A stretch of 18,813 bases of DNA from an uncultured Candidatus Saccharibacteria bacterium (GTDB taxonomy: Bacteria; Patescibacteria; Saccharimonadia; Saccharimonadales; UBA4665), in assembly GCA_903925195.1 (NCBI GenBank), contig CAIYEO010000014.1, forward strand, positions 1-18,813. The letters run 5' to 3'. The first letter of the stretch is position 1. Each line of letters begins with the position of its first letter. This document shows, in pieces, positions 7,241 through 14,507 of this stretch. Made by a program: the position numbers and the translations under genes. Below the pieces are notes generated by a model. The model worked only from the letters and a program-made list of their open reading frames with translations. It searched no databases and had not been told where the DNA came from.

Positions 7241-8313
7241 TCTTCTTCTAAGCTAGGTTTATCTAGAAAAAGTGGATCGATGACTTTTTCGCCACCGCTG
7301 ATCTTGACCACATCCTTATCTATTTTACCAAGTTCATGATGAGCCTTATTATAATGATTAACTGTTGTTTTTAGACTATTACCTAGACTTTGCATATAAG
7401 CCTCATAAGACATTAGATGCCTTCCAAGCTGCCCTACTCTTTCCTGTATCTCTTTGGCCTGCTCTTCTATTTCTAGCCCTCTAAGGCCTTGCAATACTGT
7501 CTGAAGATATGCCATGAAAGTCGTAGGACTAACGATGATAACGTTCTTTTTTCGGAATGCGTACTCAATCATGTCGCTGGCATTGCTTCCCGCAACACCA
7601 ATCTTATTAATTAAAAGATCATAATATATAGCCTCGCTTGGAATGAACATGAATGCATAGTCCATAGTTCCCTCACTAGGTCTTATATATTTAGCTGTTT
7701 CATCAATGCGTTTTTTAATATCTGCCCGAAATGAATTGCTATAGCCAACCTTCGCCTCAGCATTCTTTTCCTCAATTAAACGATTATAGTTTTCTAGGCT
7801 AAATTTACTGTCTACTGGAAGTAACTTGCCCTTATCTAGAATAACGACAGCATCAACAGCATCACCATCCTTGAACTTATATTGAAGCTTAAATCCACCA
7901 GGAGGTAGAACATTTTCTAACACCGAGGAAAGATAGTATTCACCAAGCACTCCTCTTTGTTTTGGATTTTGAAGAACATTCTGTAGTAGCTTCAGATCAT
8001 CAGCAACTCCGACTACTCTTTTATTGGTCTCATCTAAACGAGTCAATCTTTCACTAACTTCACTTATTAATTTAGAGCTTTCCGAGAACTGTTTTTGAAT
8101 TGAATTTCTCATAAGCTCATGGTTTTTGTCGAATCTATCTGTTAATTGCCCTTCAAGTCCTTCTTTAAGCTTATTAACATTTTCATTCAAACTAGCGAGA
8201 TCCTGTTTAAGCATAAGAGATACGCCTGTTGAGCTTTGACCCTTAGACTTTAAAAACATAAAGCCGATTAAAGCTAAGCAGATCACCCCAAGAAAGATTG
8301 CAATAATAGTCAT
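7237..8313 (-). CDS. rmuC: RmuC-family DNA recombination protein
   Basis: RmuC proteins limit inversions at short inverted repeats, and their core resembles restriction-type nucleases. Here an N-terminal membrane segment (IIAIFLGVICLALIGFMFL) is followed by a coiled coil (about residues 35-115) and the RmuC domain. That domain holds GVLGEYYLSSVLENVLPPGG, then DAVVILDKGKLLPVDSKFSLENY, whose D and the acidic-x-Lys pattern (VDSKF) fit the nuclease-like active site, and YAFMFIPSEAIYYDLL. Length is shorter than E. coli RmuC (475), as is common outside proteobacteria. A GTG at 8328 opens the frame, but a TATAAT box overlaps codons 2-3 and an ATG at 8313 falls six bases after it, so I place the start at 8313. 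Convergent with the glycosidase gene. Confidence 0.9.
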   Translation of the reverse strand: MTIIAIFLGVICLALIGFMFLKSKGQSSTGVSLMLKQDLASLNENVNKLKEGLEGQLTDRFDKNHELMRNSIQKQFSESSKLISEVSERLTRLDETNKRVVGVADDLKLLQNVLQNPKQRGVLGEYYLSSVLENVLPPGGFKLQYKFKDGDAVDAVVILDKGKLLPVDSKFSLENYNRLIEEKNAEAKVGYSNSFRADIKKRIDETAKYIRPSEGTMDYAFMFIPSEAIYYDLLINKIGVAGSNASDMIEYAFRKKNVIIVSPTTFMAYLQTVLQGLRGLEIEEQAKEIQERVGQLGRHLMSYEAYMQSLGNSLKTTVNHYNKAHHELGKIDKDVVKISGGEKVIDPLFLDKPSLEED

Positions 8314-8319
8314 AATCAT

Positions 8320-8325
8320 ATTATA
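8320..8325 (-). promoter_or_regulatory. -10 box of rmuC
   Basis: A TATAAT on the minus strand sits six bases before the ATG at 8313, placing the expected first transcribed base on the start codon. It argues against the upstream GTG at 8328. Confidence 0.5.
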
Positions 8326-8352
8326 CACGTTTATATACCTTTAGAATTAAAA

Positions 8353-8378
8353 AGACCTCAGCTTTTCTGCTGAGGTCT
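8353..8378 (-). terminator. Strong intrinsic terminator facing rmuC
   Basis: A perfect 10-bp stem (AGACCTCAGC/GCTGAGGTCT) with a six-base loop is followed on the minus strand by TTTTT. It would stop minus-strand transcription coming from the accessory block just before the rmuC promoter. On the plus strand it is followed by a mixed A/T stretch, so it may work weakly both ways. Confidence 0.85.
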
Positions 8379-8473
8379 AAATTTGTTTTAAGGAAGCCTC
8401 ACACTCCCTACTACTAGCTTATGCTTAGATTATAAAAAGTCAATAATAAATATACTAATTTCTGATTATTAGA

Positions 8474-8479
8474 TATAAT
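8474..8479 (+). promoter_or_regulatory. -10 box of tRNA-Gln copy 1
   Basis: A perfect TATAAT lies 12 bases before the mature tRNA 5' end, leaving a leader of about six bases for RNase P. The -35 region is weak. Confidence 0.6.
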
Positions 8480-8491
8480 AACACCTGTTAT

Positions 8492-8565
8492 TGGGAATTG
8501 GCCAAGCGGTAAGGCACTGGGTTCTGGTCCCAGGATCGGGGGTTCGAATCCCTCATTCCCAGCCA
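8492..8565 (+). tRNA. tRNA-Gln (anticodon CTG), copy 1
   Basis: A complete 74-base cloverleaf. The acceptor stem TGGGAAT pairs fully with ATTCCCA, the D-stem is GCC/GGC, and the anticodon stem is CTGGG/CCCAG with loop TTCTGGT (anticodon CTG at 8524-8526). The T-arm has loop TTCGAAT, the discriminator is G and the CCA end is encoded. A U1-A72 first pair and G73 agree with glutamine identity. It reads CAG codons. It forms the left border of a tandem insertion region; its last 20 bases recur at 17670-17689 and 18794-18813. Confidence 0.97.
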
Positions 8566-8716
8566 ATTAGAAGTTTTAGCCGTTCGAGCCAGAATATCGA
8601 AAAGTTTCTATATTCCCACCAAACTTGCTTGTACCTAATTGCAAGGTTCTGAAGTACCCGGTTAACAAGCCGTCTCCTATGCTCTATTTCAGAACGAGCC
8701 AGTAGTTCAGGCACTC

Positions 8717-9919
8717 CTAGTTAATAGCTTGCTTGATTGTATCGATAGCTTTTTCAATCTCTGATACTGTTGATCTAATATTAATACCAAAACCAGCTCC
8801 TAAGCCGTTATCTACTACGCCAATACTAATATTGATACTTCGTGAAAGTATGTCGTCAGTTTTAGGCAAATCGCCTGGATTGCTATAGCGAGTATTGTTG
8901 TGCCAGTTCGGAGTAGGCGTCTTGTTTTCTATGATTTGTTGCATATTGCTGTATACGTGCCAGCCGGAGCCAGTGAGAGTTTTTATGCCAAGATTTTTTG
9001 CTACTGCATCTGCTTTTGTTTTGCTATCAAAAATAAGAGTAAGCAACGTATTGCACTCTCCTTTGCTATCGTTTAATTCTCTAAATTTAATATCGGTAGT
9101 AGTACTTTTTAACTGATCTTTGATAATTTTCTTTTTTTCTCGAAGAATTGCTAGCATTTCATCTAGTTTCCTAATTTGTGCTAAAGCCACTGCTCCGGTA
9201 AGTTCGTTCATCTTTAAATTCAAACCAATTAGATCACCCGAAGCTTCTTTACTCTCTCTATTCGGTCTATGACCTTGGTCATGAATTGCAAACGCTCTTT
9301 CGTAAAGTGCTTTATCATTTGTAGTAATAATGCCGCCATCGCCAGCAGCTATGTTTTTATATCTATTTAAAGAGAAAGCACCCATGTTACCAATAGATCC
9401 AACTTTATTTCCTTTGTATGTTGCCCCTGCTGCTTGGCATCCGTCTTCAAGTACATAAAGTTTATGCCTTCTTGCAATCTCCATGATCTGGTCCATTTTT
9501 GCTGGATTTCCCAACATGTGAACGACCATTATTGCTTTCGTATTTTTGGTAATCTTTTTCTCAATATCAAACGGGTCAATAGTTAAAGAGTCGTCGATTT
9601 CTACAAGTACTGGAGTCGCTCGTGTGTAAATTATTGAGGAAATGGATGCGACATATGTATATCCAGGTACTAAAACTTCGTCACCTTCACCTATTCCCAT
9701 TGCCAGTAAAGATATGAGCAACGAAGCTGTTCCTGAATTTGTAGCAACAGCATATTTAGTACCACAGTATTGAGCGAATTCTTGTTCAAAAGTGTAAACC
9801 TTGCGTTTAAATCCAGGGTCATCTAAATCCCCGTAACGAGATAAATGGCCACTAGACAATACGTCCATAACTTCTTTTCGCTCTTCTTCGCCAAAATAAT
9901 ATGCGCCAGGTCCTGCCAC
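8717..9919 (-). CDS. DegT/DnrJ/EryC1/StrS aminotransferase
   Basis: This 400-residue PLP enzyme belongs to the family that places amino groups on keto-sugars or keto-cyclitols, usually from glutamate or glutamine. Visible motifs are the N-terminal GPGAYYFGEEE, NSGTASL (61-67, phosphate-binding), LEDGCQAAGA with D159 against the PLP ring nitrogen, and SLNRYKNIAAGDGG with K188 as the PLP-binding lysine. It is full length and appears active. The start is GTG, preceded by AAGGATT at a good distance; a TATAAT lies about 33 bases upstream on the minus strand. It is divergent from the IolG-like dehydrogenase across 104 bp. That pairing suggests oxidation of a sugar or cyclitol hydroxyl followed by transamination. 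Exact substrate unknown. Confidence 0.93.
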   Translation of the reverse strand: MAGPGAYYFGEEERKEVMDVLSSGHLSRYGDLDDPGFKRKVYTFEQEFAQYCGTKYAVATNSGTASLLISLLAMGIGEGDEVLVPGYTYVASISSIIYTRATPVLVEIDDSLTIDPFDIEKKITKNTKAIMVVHMLGNPAKMDQIMEIARRHKLYVLEDGCQAAGATYKGNKVGSIGNMGAFSLNRYKNIAAGDGGIITTNDKALYERAFAIHDQGHRPNRESKEASGDLIGLNLKMNELTGAVALAQIRKLDEMLAILREKKKIIKDQLKSTTTDIKFRELNDSKGECNTLLTLIFDSKTKADAVAKNLGIKTLTGSGWHVYSNMQQIIENKTPTPNWHNNTRYSNPGDLPKTDDILSRSINISIGVVDNGLGAGFGINIRSTVSEIEKAIDTIKQAIN

Positions 9920-9951
9920 GATAATCCTTAGGTATCATTAATATTAAACAT

Positions 9952-9957
9952 ATTATA
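9952..9957 (-). promoter_or_regulatory. -10 box of aminotransferase gene
   Basis: A minus-strand TATAAT stands 32 bases before the GTG start, giving a leader of about 25 bases with an AAGGA ribosome site. The -35 region (TTTGTA, 17 bp away) is weak. Confidence 0.5.
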
Positions 9958-9999
9958 TAATATGATCGAATACATACAAAGTATAATTAAGAATAACCT

Positions 10000-10005
10000 T
10001 ATAAT
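10000..10005 (+). promoter_or_regulatory. Likely -10 box of IolG-like gene
   Basis: A TATAAT lies 18 bases before the ATG at 10024; a second one sits at 9982-9987. An AAAGAGA stretch just before the ATG may serve as a weak ribosome site. Confidence 0.45.
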
Positions 10006-10023
10006 TAGGTGCGAAAGAGATAG

Positions 10024-11037
10024 ATGGAACATAAGCTAAAAATTGGACTTATCGGTTATGGTAAGTTGGGAACAATCCATGCTAAAAATATTGCCGGTTC
10101 TGGAAAGGCGATACTGTACGCAGTTTGCGATATTAATGCGGATGCATTAGAGCGAGCTAAAAATGACCACGGAGCAGAGACATTTACTAAGATTGACGAC
10201 TTCTTGAACATGCCTCTAGACGGAGTAGTCATTTCGACAAGTACTTCGCAGCATTTAGAAAATATTATTAAAATTGCAAAAAAGAATATACCGATATTTA
10301 CTGAGAAGCCCATCGGTCTTACGCTTCAAAAAACAGACGAAGTGCTTATGGTACTATCTGAAGCGAAAATTCCTCTTCAGATAGGATTCCAGAGACGATG
10401 GGATCCTAGATATGTTGAATTAAAAAGAGTTATAGACTCAGGCGAAATCGGTAATCCAGTACTTATGAAAGCTTTTGGGCGTGATACTGACGCATCTAAT
10501 CCCAGCAACTGGGGATTAGAAAAAAATGGCGGTCTTTTTTTGAACGCAGCTATTCATGATTATGACCTCGCTCGATATTTATTCGGCCAAGACATTATTA
10601 AACTGAGCGCATCTGGCGATGCGGTTGTACATAAGGATTTAAAAAACGTTTTTGATGTTGATACATGCTCAACGACACTCTTTTTAAAAGATGGTAGCAT
10701 AGCAATGACCGAATGGAGTCGATACGCTGCATATGGCTATGATGCTGAAGTTGAGGTGGTATGTACTGAAGGCGCGATACGAATCGGCAAAGAATATATG
10801 TCTCCACTGACTGTCATACATAAAAATCAAATGGCTCCAACGGTCTATGAAGTTTTTGCAGATGCATTTAAGGCTGAGATCGAAGGATTTATAAAATCTA
10901 TAGCGGAAAAGATACCTATGAGTCCCGGAATCGAAGATGCGAGAATTGCATTACAGATTGCATTATTGGCAAGATCATCTTATGAAAATAATAGTCATTT
11001 GATAAGTGTCCCGACTTTAAAGCCAATCACTTCGTAA
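10024..11037 (+). CDS. Gfo/Idh/MocA oxidoreductase, IolG-like
   Basis: This 337-residue NAD(P)-dependent dehydrogenase has an N-terminal Rossmann fold (GLIGYGKLGTIHA, residues 8-20) and the EKP motif at 94-96, with K95 as the likely catalytic lysine. Its C-terminal domain closely resembles inositol 2-dehydrogenase: GGLFLNAAIHDYDLARYL at 169-186 and SRYAAYGYDAEVEV near 236-250. In studied IolG proteins the motif reads GG-x3-D-x3-H; here the Asp is N174, while H178 is kept. That change could alter catalysis or substrate choice. It stands back-to-back with the aminotransferase, as in pathways that oxidise a sugar or cyclitol and then aminate it (NtdC/NtdA for kanosamine; aminocyclitol routes). 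A 68-bp gap with its own promoter separates it from the next gene. Confidence 0.93.
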   Translation: MEHKLKIGLIGYGKLGTIHAKNIAGSGKAILYAVCDINADALERAKNDHGAETFTKIDDFLNMPLDGVVISTSTSQHLENIIKIAKKNIPIFTEKPIGLTLQKTDEVLMVLSEAKIPLQIGFQRRWDPRYVELKRVIDSGEIGNPVLMKAFGRDTDASNPSNWGLEKNGGLFLNAAIHDYDLARYLFGQDIIKLSASGDAVVHKDLKNVFDVDTCSTTLFLKDGSIAMTEWSRYAAYGYDAEVEVVCTEGAIRIGKEYMSPLTVIHKNQMAPTVYEVFADAFKAEIEGFIKSIAEKIPMSPGIEDARIALQIALLARSSYENNSHLISVPTLKPITS

Positions 11038-11067
11038 CTTAGCTTAATATTGCCGCATTTATATAAA

Positions 11068-11096
11068 TTTACAATATATAAAAATAAGTATATAAT
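11068..11096 (+). promoter_or_regulatory. Promoter of phosphatase-nucleotidyltransferase operon
   Basis: TTTACA (11068-11073) and TATAAT (11091-11096) are exactly 17 bp apart, making the best promoter in the window. The ATG at 11097 touches the -10 box and cannot lie in its transcript; the ATG at 11106 can. Confidence 0.75.
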
Positions 11097-11105
11097 ATGT
11101 CAACT

Positions 11106-12452
11106 ATGGGTAGAGATGGCTCTGTATATCTATTTAGGCACGGTGAAGCTATGAACAATGTTCAGCCTGACATAATTTTTGGACGTGGAGAAAATGTGCC
11201 ACTTACAGATTTAGGATTTGAACAATCGCATCAGCTCGGTCAAATCTTGAAAAGTAAGGGCATCATACCCGACGTCGTATATTCATCCGGTGCTACGAGA
11301 GCCCATCAAACTGGAGAGAGTGCTATGCGCGCATTGGGCCTACAGATTGACATTATTAAAGATGATAGATTACACGAGCAACATACTGGTGATTGGACGG
11401 GCCGAGTTGCAAAAGATATTTTCACCGAAGAGACAATTACACAGATTGAAGCTGCAGGAAAAGACTTCAGATCGCCGAACGGCGAATCGATGAATGATGT
11501 TGGGGGTCGTATGCTTAATTGGCTCGAAGATGTTGGAAGTGTCAATGCGGCCAAAGCGCGGACATTGTTTGCGTTTACCCACGGTGGTGCAATTCGTAGT
11601 CTTCTTTCTTATCTTGGTGGTTGGTCTCATGCTGAAACATATGAAACTCGTCCTCCGAACACATCTGTCACAGTTTTAAATAAAGTTGATGGCTTATGGA
11701 TGCCCGGTCAAGTTGGTATGGATCCGAATAAATTAGATCCAGTAATGCTCGTACCTTCTGAAATCAGTTTTAGATTATCGGAGAATGAGAAGATAAAAGA
11801 ACACCTCGAATCTGTTATCTGGTTTGGTTCAATGCGCAATCAACAGGATATTCATAAGGAGTCAGACTACGACATTCAAATCGTATTGGACGAGCCGAGC
11901 GTAGAACTAGCTGGTAGTATAAGTGAGATTCTTCGTGATTATCCCGCAGTAGATCTGAGTATCATGTATATGAAAGATATATATGATCATAATGGAAACG
12001 TTATTTTCCATGACGGTACCAAAGGTATTTTCTTTATGTACGTATTAGCTTCAGGTAAAGTATTGTACGGAAGAAATGTTTACAAAGATGCCGTGAGTCG
12101 TTTAACACTAGAAGATGTCAAGCCATCTATTGAGCCAACTATTAGAGAATACCTCTCTAGATTAAGAGTTATGGCCATACAATCTCCTGGAAATACACGC
12201 CAGTTTAAAAAGTATAGCCTTAAGCTCTTCAAAGATTTACTCGTACATAGTGGAACAATACCTCTAGAAGAAATGGCTACTATAGATAATGAGAGTGCAA
12301 GAAAAGTAATTGAACTTGATAATAGTTTTACGAAAAGTGCAAAAGAAGCACTAGAGAGAATAACTGATCTTGAAAGTAATTATACAGATTTAGAAATGGC
12401 GTCTCTGCTGATGGAGTATGAAAAAATGGTAGAGGGGATGTGTAATGAGTAG
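11106..12452 (+). CDS. Histidine phosphatase-nucleotidyltransferase fusion
   Basis: Two catalytic domains lie in one chain of 448 residues. Residues 1-190 form a histidine phosphatase (phosphoglycerate mutase-like) with RHGE near the N-terminus (H12) and the second histidine in FTHGGA (about H159). Residues about 225-330 form a pol-beta-type minimal nucleotidyltransferase: FGSMRN, then SDYDIQIVL with the metal-binding D-x-D pair (about D254 and D256), then VDLSIM with the third acidic residue. A helical C-terminus (about 350-448) resembles the helical tails of such transferases. The domain pair suggests opposing or sequential removal and transfer of phosphate or nucleotidyl groups on one small molecule. 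I chose the ATG at 11106 over 11097 because a TATAAT box ends at 11096. The next gene overlaps its end by eight bases, so they form an operon. Confidence 0.9.
   Translation: MGRDGSVYLFRHGEAMNNVQPDIIFGRGENVPLTDLGFEQSHQLGQILKSKGIIPDVVYSSGATRAHQTGESAMRALGLQIDIIKDDRLHEQHTGDWTGRVAKDIFTEETITQIEAAGKDFRSPNGESMNDVGGRMLNWLEDVGSVNAAKARTLFAFTHGGAIRSLLSYLGGWSHAETYETRPPNTSVTVLNKVDGLWMPGQVGMDPNKLDPVMLVPSEISFRLSENEKIKEHLESVIWFGSMRNQQDIHKESDYDIQIVLDEPSVELAGSISEILRDYPAVDLSIMYMKDIYDHNGNVIFHDGTKGIFFMYVLASGKVLYGRNVYKDAVSRLTLEDVKPSIEPTIREYLSRLRVMAIQSPGNTRQFKKYSLKLFKDLLVHSGTIPLEEMATIDNESARKVIELDNSFTKSAKEALERITDLESNYTDLEMASLLMEYEKMVEGMCNE
12432..12437 (+). promoter_or_regulatory. Ribosome site for GlnD-like gene
   Basis: GAGGGG stands seven bases before the ATG at 12445, inside the end of the preceding gene. 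It supports that start and translation from the shared transcript. Confidence 0.65.
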
Positions 12453-13785
12453 ACTAGAACAAAGCGTACAGCCAATAGAGCCGATCAGTGATTTTGGTGA
12501 AATACGTACGGATGTGGCGCATCGTTTATTTCGTGACCCATCATATAGCAGCTTCGATGCAATGTATGAAATGTCTATTGCAGCTGAGCGTTATATCGGC
12601 AATCTTGCTTTACACTATCCTGAAAATAAGCTCTGGGTAGGTGGCTCGTTAGGCAGGAGGGAGATGCTGCCAAATTCTGATATAGATCTCTTTGTGATTT
12701 ATGACGACGAAGATCAACCGCAAAATGATATTCATGTTGATGGTGTTGATAAATTTGAGATTGGACATATAAGTAAAAATAGGTTGGCTGAATTACTACA
12801 GTATTCTTTTATTGACGCAAATCGCTTTTTAGACGGTAGAAGAATCGGGACCGTACCTGCAAATGACGTAGAGCAAATGGTATTGGAAGTAAGTACGCCT
12901 GATCGACAACTAGCAAATAATATTAGTGAATATTTCTTTTATAAATATTTTGATTTTCCTAAAAAAACAACTCCTATGGGTCCTAATTTAAAGTACAGCA
13001 CAGGTTCAAGCAGGGACACTATATTTTTTAATATGATTGCTCGGATGGGTAGTTACCAGTTTCCTGCTACACGAGGAACAGAGCCAGAACTATCCGAGGT
13101 ATTAAGATATGCAGAAGATCATTTTGGAGTAAGGTCGCCTGTTGAGGCGATAAATCTAATGTTTACAGTAAAAAATGCTGCGATATCTAGCTTTGACGCA
13201 ACAAACGATCCAAGACACAAGTATGTATCGCATTATAGCTTAGAATCAATCTATGAATATTGTAAGGATAAGTTCAGGGCTCTAGGGTATGGGACTGAAA
13301 CGGAGTTTATAGAAGTATACAAGTCTGCAAGGCGTGAGATCGAATATGTAGTTGATACTATCTTTACTGCGGCGCTCAACGAAAATCCGGCAAGTATAGG
13401 AATTGACCAAATACTAAAAATACCAAGAGAACAACTAGCTGAACGATGCATCGCAGAGATTGATGATCCTCAGTCTGATCATCCGCAGTCATACATAGCT
13501 ATGTCTGCATGGCTCAAGATGAGAGAAGGGGGAACGGCTGAAGAAATGGATCAAATGGCTGAACATATGATTAAGCAACCAATCGACAGGGTCTGGGGTG
13601 GCCTTATGGCATTAGTATGTTCACGGGATACGAGCGATATGACCCTAAATAAACTGTCTGACTGGTTATATGCAAATGAAAAAGGCGCTTATCTGCTTAA
13701 ACTTATTACAAGAAACACTTCAGCATCCATAGAAACAAAAACTAAGACATTGGCTTACTATAGAGAAAAGGAAATAATTCTATAA
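12445..13785 (+). CDS. GlnD-like nucleotidyltransferase without HD or ACT domains
   Basis: This 446-residue protein has a nucleotidyltransferase core at about residues 60-150: WVGGSLGRREMLPNSDIDLFVIY with GGS at 66-68 and the D79-x-D81 metal pair, followed by FLDGRRIG. About residues 165-195, PMGPNLKYSTGSSRDTIF, align by eye with the PNLKEGxGGLRD segment of GlnD uridylyltransferases, in the region linking the transferase to the helical domain. The rest is helical. The HD hydrolase and the ACT sensors of real GlnD are absent, and no PII or glutamine synthetase gene is nearby, so I do not call it glnD. It could nucleotidylate a protein, an RNA or a small molecule. It overlaps the upstream fusion gene by eight bases and the next gene follows after one base. 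Confidence 0.85.
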   Translation: MSRLEQSVQPIEPISDFGEIRTDVAHRLFRDPSYSSFDAMYEMSIAAERYIGNLALHYPENKLWVGGSLGRREMLPNSDIDLFVIYDDEDQPQNDIHVDGVDKFEIGHISKNRLAELLQYSFIDANRFLDGRRIGTVPANDVEQMVLEVSTPDRQLANNISEYFFYKYFDFPKKTTPMGPNLKYSTGSSRDTIFFNMIARMGSYQFPATRGTEPELSEVLRYAEDHFGVRSPVEAINLMFTVKNAAISSFDATNDPRHKYVSHYSLESIYEYCKDKFRALGYGTETEFIEVYKSARREIEYVVDTIFTAALNENPASIGIDQILKIPREQLAERCIAEIDDPQSDHPQSYIAMSAWLKMREGGTAEEMDQMAEHMIKQPIDRVWGGLMALVCSRDTSDMTLNKLSDWLYANEKGAYLLKLITRNTSASIETKTKTLAYYREKEIIL

Positions 13786-13786
13786 G

Positions 13787-14506
13787 ATGATTAAGTCTAT
13801 GACATTGAATCTCTGGGGATACAATGATTGGAGCAGTAGAGAAAGTAACATTTTAGCATTAATAAAGAAAATTGATCCCGACATAATCACACTACAAGAA
13901 GTAGAAATAGATTCAACCTATTCAGAATTATCACAATCTGAAAATATTGCAAAGATTTGTGGCTATGAATATCATGTCTTTAAGCCCGCCTTCACTAGAG
14001 AGTCATCATTTGAACAAAAAAATACGAGTGATCGAATCGTTACCCATGGACTCGCTGTACTCTCAAAATATCCCATCATAAGTTCGCAGTCATATCGTTT
14101 AAGAAAACAAAGAGATTTCAATGAACCTTGTATCGCGTTAATCACAAATATCGATGTAGATGGACACATTTTGGACTTATGGAATATTCATCTTGCTAAT
14201 ACTGATAAGCATTCAGATCTTCATATTCGAGAATTGATGCTGCTGTGTAGTTCGAGATCCAGAACCCCAATCATACAAGGTGACTTTAATATTTATAATC
14301 TCGACGACTACAGTAAGAATATACTGAGTAAATACTGTTTAAGTAGTGAAAAGTTAAAATATATTTCAATGCCCAAAGACAATGGCACTCTCGATTACAT
14401 AATTATCCCAGTAACAAAATATAAATTCGAAAAAGTTAGCTGTCCAACGGACTATGTTTCAGACCATATGGCTATCGTTGCCTTTATCGAGATTCTAAAA
14501 AAGTAA
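13787..14506 (+). CDS. Endonuclease/exonuclease/phosphatase (EEP) family hydrolase
   Basis: This 239-residue protein has the full EEP pattern: MTLNLWGYN with N8, ITLQEVEID with the metal-binding E38, a NIHLANTD segment with the catalytic His, IIQGDFNIYN with the Asp/Asn pair, LDYIII, and a final SDHMAIVAF Asp-His. All catalytic positions are present. Family members cleave phosphodiesters or phosphomonoesters in DNA, RNA, lipids, inositol phosphates and nucleotides, so the substrate is open. There is no signal peptide, so it is cytoplasmic. The gene starts one base after the stop of the GlnD-like gene with no close ribosome site (AAGG is 15 bases away), so translation is probably coupled. The gene is convergent with the NUDIX fusion, with one base between stops. 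Confidence 0.9.
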   Translation: MIKSMTLNLWGYNDWSSRESNILALIKKIDPDIITLQEVEIDSTYSELSQSENIAKICGYEYHVFKPAFTRESSFEQKNTSDRIVTHGLAVLSKYPIISSQSYRLRKQRDFNEPCIALITNIDVDGHILDLWNIHLANTDKHSDLHIRELMLLCSSRSRTPIIQGDFNIYNLDDYSKNILSKYCLSSEKLKYISMPKDNGTLDYIIIPVTKYKFEKVSCPTDYVSDHMAIVAFIEILKK

Positions 14507-14507
14507 A

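Noticed and set aside
8566..8716. Possible tRNA remnant (TATTCCCACCA near 8610) after tRNA copy 1
   Set aside because: The match to the tRNA 3' end is short and imperfect and no stem partner is present; the 151-bp gap otherwise shows no clear feature.
11097..11105. ATG at 11097 as start of the phosphatase fusion
   Set aside because: It directly abuts a TATAAT box with a well-spaced TTTACA -35, so transcripts from this promoter would start after it; ATG at 11106 fits better.
11290..11679. Several short frames on both strands within the phosphatase domain
   Set aside because: All overlap the conserved histidine phosphatase sequence and lack any recognisable motif.
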